Notes under the pieces: model-generated
Told to the model about the DNA's origin: nothing
Database searches by the model: none
The model's input: the letters and a program-made list of their open reading frames with translations, nothing else
From: Streptomyces goshikiensis
GTDB taxonomy: Bacteria > Actinomycetota > Actinomycetes > Streptomycetales > Streptomycetaceae
Assembly (NCBI RefSeq): GCF_014650555.1
Contig: NZ_BMVE01000001.1
Location: 806,001-870,000, forward strand
DNA length: 64,000 nt
Direction of reading: 5' to 3'
Part shown: piece after piece, positions 58,998 through 64,000 of the stretch
How positions within the stretch are numbered: the first letter of the stretch is position 1
Layout: every line of letters begins with the position of its first letter
Position numbers and translations under genes: made by a program

Positions 58998-60011
58998 TCA
59001 GTGCTTCGCGGGCAGGAATCCGAGCCGGTCGTAGGCCTGCGCCAGGGTCTCGGCGGCGACCGCGCGGGCCTTTTCCGCACCCTTGGCGAGGATGGAGTCC
59101 AGGGTCTCGGGGTCGTCCAGGTACGCCTGGGTCCGCTGCCTGAACGGTGTGACGAAATCGACCATCACACCGGCCAGATCGGTCTTCAGCGCGCCGTAGC
59201 CCTTGCCCTCGTACCTCTCCTCCAGGGCGGCGATCGTCTCGCCCGTGAGGGTGGAGTAGATCGTCAGCAGGTTGCTGACGCCGGGCTTCTTCTCGGTGTC
59301 GAAGCGGATCTCGGCCTCGGTGTCGGTGACCGCGCTCTTGATCTTCTTCTCGGTGACCTTGGGCTCGTCGAGGAGGTTGATCAGGCCCTTGGGCGAGGAC
59401 GCGGACTTCGACATCTTGATCGCCGGGTCCTGGAGGTCGTAGATCTTCGCGACCTCCTTGACGATGTGCGCGGCGGGCAGGGTGAAGGTCTTGCCGAAGC
59501 GCGTGTTGAAGCGCTCGGCGAGGTCGCGGGTCAGCTCGATGTGCTGGCGCTGGTCCTCGCCGACCGGGACGGCGTTCGCCTGGTAGAGGAGGATGTCGGC
59601 GACCTGGAGGATCGGGTACGTGAACAGGCCGACGGTGGCGTTGTTCGCGCCCGACTTCGCGGACTTGTCCTTGAACTGGGTCATCCGGCTGGCCTCGCCG
59701 AAGCCGGTGATGCAGTTCATGACCCAGCCGAGCTGCGCGTGCTCGGGCACGTGGCTCTGGATGAAGAGCGTGCAGCGCTCGGGGTCCAGGCCGGCGGCGA
59801 GCAGCTGGGCGGCGGAGAGGCGGGTGTTCGCGCGCAGGTCCTTCGGATCCTGCGGCATGGTGATCGCGTGCAGGTCGACGACCATGTAGAACGCGTCGTG
59901 CGTCTCCTGGAGGGCGACGTACTGGCGGATGGCACCGAGGTAGTTCCCGAGGTGGAACGAACCGGAGGTGGGCTGGATGCCGGAGAGCGCGCGAGGACGA
60001 TCAGAAGCCAT
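58998..60011 (-). CDS. trpS: Tryptophanyl-tRNA synthetase
   Basis: Class I synthetase charging tRNA-Trp; 337 residues. HIGH-type motif in [19 protein letters not shown] motif in [10 protein letters not shown], and [15 protein letters not shown] [22 protein letters not shown] for tryptophan/ATP binding. Normal length. ATG at 60011. No T-box leader visible upstream. Streptomyces often carries two trpS genes, one of them linked to indolmycin resistance; I cannot tell which type this is. Confidence 0.96.
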   Translation of the reverse strand: MASDRPRALSGIQPTSGSFHLGNYLGAIRQYVALQETHDAFYMVVDLHAITMPQDPKDLRANTRLSAAQLLAAGLDPERCTLFIQSHVPEHAQLGWVMNCITGFGEASRMTQFKDKSAKSGANNATVGLFTYPILQVADILLYQANAVPVGEDQRQHIELTRDLAERFNTRFGKTFTLPAAHIVKEVAKIYDLQDPAIKMSKSASSPKGLINLLDEPKVTEKKIKSAVTDTEAEIRFDTEKKPGVSNLLTIYSTLTGETIAALEERYEGKGYGALKTDLAGVMVDFVTPFRQRTQAYLDDPETLDSILAKGAEKARAVAAETLAQAYDRLGFLPAKH

Positions 60012-60105
60012 GGCTCCATTCTCTCAGGTGCGCGGGCGGGCTCGGGCCCACCGGCGCACCGGTCGCGGGGCCGTGGGAGTGGAGGCACGGGCTCCGCTGC
60101 GCCCC

Positions 60106-60139
60106 GCCCGCGGGGCCGGAGGTCTCCGGCCCCGCGGGC
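60106..60139 (-). terminator. Terminator after glyA
   Basis: Perfect 15-base arms (60106-60120 and 60125-60139) with a GGTC loop, 10 bp after the glyA stop. Confidence 0.85.
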
Positions 60140-60149
60140 GTCCGGGGCG

Positions 60150-61421
60150 TCAGGCGAGCGGGAGGCCCGGGGCCGGGTGGGCCGCCATCAGCTCTCCGAC
60201 CTCGGCGCGGACGGCGGCCAGCGCGGGCTCGTCGCCCTTCGCCGCCGCGTCGACGGCCCGGGAGATCCACTCCGCCACCACCGGCATGTGCTCCGGGGCC
60301 AGGCCGCGGGAGGTCAGCGACGGCGTGCCGATCCGGATGCCCGACGGGTCGAACGGCTTGCGCGGGTCGAACGGCACCGTGTTGTAGTTCACCACGATCC
60401 CGGCCCGGTCCAGGGCCTTCGCCGCGACCTTGCCCGCCACGCCCCGCGAGGTCAGGTCCATCAGGATCAGGTGGTTGTCCGTACCGCCCGAGACGAGGTC
60501 GAAGCCGCGGGCGAGGAGCGCCTCGGCCAGGGCCTTCGCGTTGGCCACCACCGCGTGCGCGTACGTGGTGAACGCGGGCTGCGCGGCCTCGTGCAGCGCG
60601 ACCGCGATGCCCGCCGTGGTCTGGTTGTGCGGGCCGCCCTGCAGGCCCGGGAAGACGGCCTTGTCGATGGCCTTGGCGTGCTCCTCCCGGCACATCAGCA
60701 TCGCGCCGCGCGGACCCCGCAGGGTCTTGTGCGTGGTGGTGGACACGACGTCCACGTGATCCACGGGCGACGGGTGGGCGCCGCCCGCGATCAGGCCGGC
60801 GATGTGCGCCACGTCCGCGACGAGGACCGAGCCCGCCTCCCGCGCGATCGACGCGAACGCCGCGAAGTCGATGGTGCGCGGAAGGGCGGTACCGCCGCAG
60901 AACATGATCTTCGGGCGCTCCGCGAGGGCCAGGTCGCGCACCGCGTCGTAGTCGATCAGGCCGGTGTCGGCCCGTACGCCGTACTGGACGCCCCGGAACC
61001 ACGAGCCCGTCGCCGAGACCCCCCAGCCGTGGGTGAGGTGCCCGCCCATCGGCAGGGCCATGCCCATCACGGTGTCCCCCGGCTTCGCGAACGCCAGGTA
61101 CACGGCCAGGTTCGCGGGCGAGCCGGAGTACGGCTGCACGTTCGCGTGGTCCACCCCGAACAGGCCCTTCGCCCGCTCGACGGCCAGCGCCTCGACGCGG
61201 TCGATGTTCTGCTGGCCCTCGTAGTAACGGCGGCCCGGGTAGCCCTCGCTGTACTTGTTCTGCAGCACGGTGCCGGAGGCCTCCAGCACGGCCGCGGACA
61301 CGTAGTTCTCGCTCGGGATCAGGCGCAGGGTCTGCGCCTGCAGGCTCTCCTCGGCGGCGATGAAGGACGCCAGCTCGGGGTCGGTGGCGAGCAGGGCGGG
61401 GTGGTGGTGGTTCGCGCTCAT
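60150..61421 (-). CDS. glyA: Serine hydroxymethyltransferase
   Basis: PLP enzyme exchanging serine and glycine with tetrahydrofolate; 423 residues. ESLQAQTLRLIPSENYVSAAVLEA, NKYSEGYPGRRYYEGQ for folate/PLP contacts, and STTTHKTLRGPRG with PLP Lys232. GGAGGAG before the ATG at 61421. The upstream 130 bases fold as a ZTP riboswitch, tying expression to one-carbon status. Confidence 0.96.
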   Translation of the reverse strand: MSANHHHPALLATDPELASFIAAEESLQAQTLRLIPSENYVSAAVLEASGTVLQNKYSEGYPGRRYYEGQQNIDRVEALAVERAKGLFGVDHANVQPYSGSPANLAVYLAFAKPGDTVMGMALPMGGHLTHGWGVSATGSWFRGVQYGVRADTGLIDYDAVRDLALAERPKIMFCGGTALPRTIDFAAFASIAREAGSVLVADVAHIAGLIAGGAHPSPVDHVDVVSTTTHKTLRGPRGAMLMCREEHAKAIDKAVFPGLQGGPHNQTTAGIAVALHEAAQPAFTTYAHAVVANAKALAEALLARGFDLVSGGTDNHLILMDLTSRGVAGKVAAKALDRAGIVVNYNTVPFDPRKPFDPSGIRIGTPSLTSRGLAPEHMPVVAEWISRAVDAAAKGDEPALAAVRAEVGELMAAHPAPGLPLA

Positions 61422-61460
61422 GGCGGCTCCTCCGGGGTCGATGTCGTCATCTCGTCCCCG

Positions 61461-61550
61461 CGAGGCCCAGGCGAGCGGCCCTGTGTGCGGTCGTCCGCGC
61501 ACGACTCCCCCGGAGTTGGTTCTCCGTGCGCCAGTCGCCGTGCGTACCGA
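61461..61550 (-). promoter_or_regulatory. ZTP (pfl) riboswitch upstream of glyA
   Basis: On the minus strand: CGCACG (P1 left), ACTGGCG, a CGGAG/CTCCG hairpin (P2), GGGGGAG, CGTGCG (P1 right), and further on GCCGCTCGCCTGGGCC, the conserved 3' pseudoknot part. All conserved pieces of the ZTP aptamer are present in order. It senses ZTP/ZMP, which accumulates when 10-formyl-tetrahydrofolate is short. The 3' part lies 40-60 bases before the start; no U-tract follows, so translational control is more likely. Confidence 0.85.
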
Positions 61551-61657
61551 CCACCTTAGCGGGCGCGCCACGGGAAAGGTTTCTCCGTCCGGTATACGAG
61601 CGAGGATGGACAGTGACGCCACCCTCGTCACAGGCCTGACGGACGATCGGAGACCCC

Positions 61658-62863
61658 GTGTCGACAACTGCTGATGCCATGCGTTCCGCCGACGCGCACA
61701 GCGCGCACAACTACCACCCGCTGCCCGTCGTCGTCGCGACGGCGGAAGGCGCGTGGATGACCGACGTGGAGGGAAGGCGCTACCTGGACATGCTCGCCGG
61801 GTACTCGGCGCTCAACTTCGGGCACGGCAACCGCCGCCTGATCGATGCCGCGAAGGCCCAGCTGGAGCGGGTCACGCTCACCTCGCGCGCCTTCCACCAC
61901 GACCGTTTCGCCGACTTCTGTACGCAGCTCGCCGAGCTGTGCGGCAAGGAGATGGTGCTGCCCATGAACACGGGCGCGGAGGCGGTCGAGACGGCGGTGA
62001 AGACCGCCCGCAAGTGGGGCTACGAGGTCAAGGGCGTCCCGGACGGCCACGCCAAGATCGTGGTCGCGGCCGACAACTTCCACGGCCGTACGACGACCAT
62101 CGTGAGCTTCTCGACGGACCACGACGCCCGCGACCACTTCGGGCCCTACACACCCGGGTTCGAGATCGTCCCGTACGGGGACCTCACCGCGCTCGCCCAC
62201 GCCGTCACCGAGAACACCGTCGCCGTACTGCTGGAGCCGATCCAGGGCGAGGCGGGGGTGCTCGTACCGCCGCCCGGATACCTGCGGGGCGTACGGGAAC
62301 TGACGCGCGAGCGGAACGTCCTCTTCATGGCGGACGAGATCCAGTCGGGGCTGGGCCGGACCGGCAGGACCTTCGCGTGCGAGCACGAGGGGGTCGTCCC
62401 GGACGTGTACATCCTGGGCAAGGCGCTCGGCGGCGGTGTCGTGCCGGTGTCGGCCGTGGTCGCCGACCGCGACGTCCTCGGCGTCTTCAAGCCCGGCGAG
62501 CACGGCTCCACCTTCGGCGGGAACCCCCTCGCCTGCGCCGTCGCCCTGGAGGTGGTCGCGATGCTGCGCTCCGGCGAGTTCCAGCAGCGCGCCGCCGAGC
62601 TCGGCGACCACCTGCACCGGGAGCTCAACCTGCTGGTCGGCGGCGGCGCGGTGACCGCCGTACGCGGGCGCGGACTGTGGGCGGGCGTCGACATCGACCC
62701 CTCGCGCGGCACGGGCCGGGAGATCTCCGAGAAGCTGATGGAGCTCGGGGTGCTGGTGAAGGACACCCACGGGTCGACGATCCGGATCGCCCCGCCGCTG
62801 GTGATCGGCAAGGAGGACCTGGACTGGGGCCTCGACCAGCTGCGCTCGGTGCTGGGCGGCTAG
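61658..62863 (+). CDS. rocD: Ornithine aminotransferase
   Basis: PLP class-III aminotransferase, 401 residues, giving glutamate-5-semialdehyde from ornithine. HNYHPLPVVVATAEGAWMTDVEGRRYLD, LPMNTGAEAVETAVKTARKWGY, NFHGRTTTIVSFS, PIQGEAGV, MADEIQSGLGRTG and ILGKALGGG with PLP Lys255 match ornithine aminotransferases closely. GTG start with CGGAGA upstream. Divergent from glyA with promoters in between. Confidence 0.95.
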   Translation: MSTTADAMRSADAHSAHNYHPLPVVVATAEGAWMTDVEGRRYLDMLAGYSALNFGHGNRRLIDAAKAQLERVTLTSRAFHHDRFADFCTQLAELCGKEMVLPMNTGAEAVETAVKTARKWGYEVKGVPDGHAKIVVAADNFHGRTTTIVSFSTDHDARDHFGPYTPGFEIVPYGDLTALAHAVTENTVAVLLEPIQGEAGVLVPPPGYLRGVRELTRERNVLFMADEIQSGLGRTGRTFACEHEGVVPDVYILGKALGGGVVPVSAVVADRDVLGVFKPGEHGSTFGGNPLACAVALEVVAMLRSGEFQQRAAELGDHLHRELNLLVGGGAVTAVRGRGLWAGVDIDPSRGTGREISEKLMELGVLVKDTHGSTIRIAPPLVIGKEDLDWGLDQLRSVLGG

Positions 62864-62869
62864 CGGGGC

Positions 62870-64000
62870 CTAGAGGATGACGTGGGGCAGGAAGCGGGCG
62901 TACTCGTCCGTGACCGGCCCCGCCGATTCCCTGATGCCCAGGCCCGCCGCCTCCTCCTCGACGACCCACGCGCCGAGCACGACCCGGTTGCCGTCGAAGT
63001 CGGGCAGCGGCGCCAGCCCCTGGAAGACGTACGCCTCCCCCTCGGCCGGTACGAACGGCACCTCCCCGCCGGCCTCGTGGAGGCTCACCCCGGCGCCCTC
63101 GCGGCCCAGCAGCGGCTTGGCCGCGTAGCCGGTGGTGTCCGCGAGCTCGCGCGGGCCGTCGAGGTAGGCGGGCAGCAGGTTCGGGTGCTCCGGGAAGAGC
63201 TCCCACAGGATCGCCAGCAGCGCCTTGTTGGAGAGCAGCATCTTCCACAGCGGCTCGATCCACTGGGTGGTGCCGGAGCCGCCGCCGTGGTCGTAGGTGC
63301 CGAGCACCTGGGGGCCGAACTCGTCCTCGGCCAGCCACTCCCACGGGTAGAGCTTGAAGCAGGCGCGGATGAAGCGCAGCCGCTCGTCGACGAAGCGGCC
63401 GGAGAGGCTGTCCCAGCCGATCTGCTCGACGGACAGGGCATGGGTTTCGAGACCGGCCTGGTCCGCGGTCTCCTGGAGGTAGGCGACCGTCATCAGGTCC
63501 TCGCCGAGCTCGTCGGTCTCGGAGTGCGCGAAGTGAACCGGGCCCGGCGGGAGCAGCTCGGCCTGCCGGCGCCAGGCGTCGACGAGCCGTTCGTGCAGGG
63601 AGTTCCACTGGTCGGCCCCGGGGAAACGGTCCTCCATCCAGAACCACTGCGGACTCGCCGCCTCCACCAGGGAGGTGGGGGTGTCGGCGTTGTACTCCAG
63701 CATCTTCGCCGGGCCGGAGCCGTCGTAGCGCAGGTCGAAACGCCCGTACAGCGAGGGCTGCTCGGCGCGGCGGCGCCAGGACTCGGCGATCAGCGCGGCG
63801 AGCTTCGGATCCTTGATGCCGAGGTCCGCGAAGCGGTCGTGCTCCACGATGTGCGCGGCGGCGGCGAGGCACATCGCGTGCAGCTCCTCGACGACCCCCT
63901 CCAGCGCCTCGACCTCGGGGAGCGAGAAGGAGTAGTACGCGCTCTCGTCCCAGTAGGGGCGCAGGGAGTCGTCGGGGTAGCGGGTCAGGGGGTAGATCAG
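62870..64000 (-). CDS. Glutathionylspermidine synthase-like ATP-grasp protein (partial)
   Basis: 376 residues of a GSP-synthase C-terminal-domain-like ATP-grasp protein (YgiC/YjfC group); the 5' end lies beyond the window. RFDLRYDGSGPAKMLEYNADTPTSLVEAASPQWFW, LLSNKALLAILWELFPEHPNLLPAY, AAKPLLGREGAGVSL and EEEAAGLGIRES are family features. Forms an amide bond at ATP cost; the exact substrate in Streptomyces is unknown as it makes neither glutathione nor trypanothione. The stop lies 6 bp after the convergent rocD stop. Confidence 0.88.
   Translation of the reverse strand: MIYPLTRYPDDSLRPYWDESAYYSFSLPEVEALEGVVEELHAMCLAAAAHIVEHDRFADLGIKDPKLAALIAESWRRRAEQPSLYGRFDLRYDGSGPAKMLEYNADTPTSLVEAASPQWFWMEDRFPGADQWNSLHERLVDAWRRQAELLPPGPVHFAHSETDELGEDLMTVAYLQETADQAGLETHALSVEQIGWDSLSGRFVDERLRFIRACFKLYPWEWLAEDEFGPQVLGTYDHGGGSGTTQWIEPLWKMLLSNKALLAILWELFPEHPNLLPAYLDGPRELADTTGYAAKPLLGREGAGVSLHEAGGEVPFVPAEGEAYVFQGLAPLPDFDGNRVVLGAWVVEEEAAGLGIRESAGPVTDEYARFLPHVIL

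Noticed and set aside
58032..61559. Plus-strand frame of 1175 codons across trpS and glyA
   Set aside because: Antisense to three well-supported genes and to the riboswitch; composition is not protein-like.

Overview
The window is chromosomal DNA of a Streptomyces or a close relative. GC is very high throughout, start codons are often GTG, genes overlap by 4 bp (ATGA or GTGA), and several loci have the order known from Streptomyces coelicolor: the afsQ1-afsQ2/sigQ signalling locus, the deoC/add/deoA/cdd/bmp nucleoside genes, a nonulosonic-acid (teichulosonic-type) wall polymer cluster, sdhCDAB, and dacC-trpS-glyA. I see no rRNA, tRNA, CRISPR array, insertion sequence, prophage or replication origin.

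Layout. 1-5.5 kb: lipoprotein, AfsQ2 kinase, AfsQ1 regulator and the divergent sigma factor SigQ, then an SRPBCC/MarR pair and a uridine-kinase-like gene. 5.5-9.4 kb: a small secreted protein and the deoC operon, in which a full-length aldehyde dehydrogenase is followed by a short non-catalytic paralogue; together they look like a split ALDH16. 9.4-14.5 kb: a three-repeat surface protein followed by a class F sortase, then PH-domain, VanZ, PspC and lipoprotein genes. 14.5-23 kb: adenosine deaminase, hydrolase, cupin, ATP-grasp ligase, LuxR-, LysR- and MFS-type genes, an ECF sigma factor with a SnoaL-like tail, and a STAS protein. 23-30.3 kb: deoA, cdd, an ABC nucleoside importer and its BmpA lipoprotein. 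30.4-40.4 kb: M20 amidohydrolase, then the wall-polymer cluster (two transferase-like genes, a NeuA-NeuB fusion, GT2, polysialyltransferase-like protein, acyltransferase) and a LysE exporter. 40.4-46.2 kb: a B12-mutase large subunit, an L,D-transpeptidase, a sigma factor with a membrane partner, and OHCU decarboxylase. 46.3-49.8 kb: sdhCDAB. 49.9-58 kb: Uma2, membrane proteins, hydrolase, a TetR-controlled three-gene operon, metallophosphoesterase, SCO4848-family protein, D-Ala-D-Ala carboxypeptidase and YihY protein. 58-64 kb: 2'-5' RNA ligase-like protein, trpS, glyA behind a ZTP riboswitch, rocD, and a glutathionylspermidine-synthase-like gene cut by the window end.

How the genes work together. 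The nucleoside genes form one local regulon: a 12-bp palindrome (CTACGCGCGTAG) or a near copy lies just upstream of deoC, add, deoA, the importer operon and bmpA. BmpA and the ABC importer bring nucleosides in; Cdd and Add deaminate them; DeoA releases deoxyribose-1-phosphate; DeoC cleaves deoxyribose-5-phosphate to acetaldehyde and glyceraldehyde-3-phosphate; the linked dehydrogenase can oxidise the acetaldehyde. The wall cluster makes, activates, polymerises and probably acylates a nonulosonic acid. AfsQ1-type boxes lie not only at afsQ1/sigQ but also before the surface-protein gene and bmpA, so this two-component system may reach further across the window.

Main points for a second look: the NeuA-NeuB fusion without a SAF domain, the split ALDH16, the nucleoside palindrome regulon, the extra AfsQ1 boxes, a non-standard start on the importer ATPase, the promoter-embedded TetR operator pair, and a metallophosphoesterase linker built from interspersed repeat DNA.
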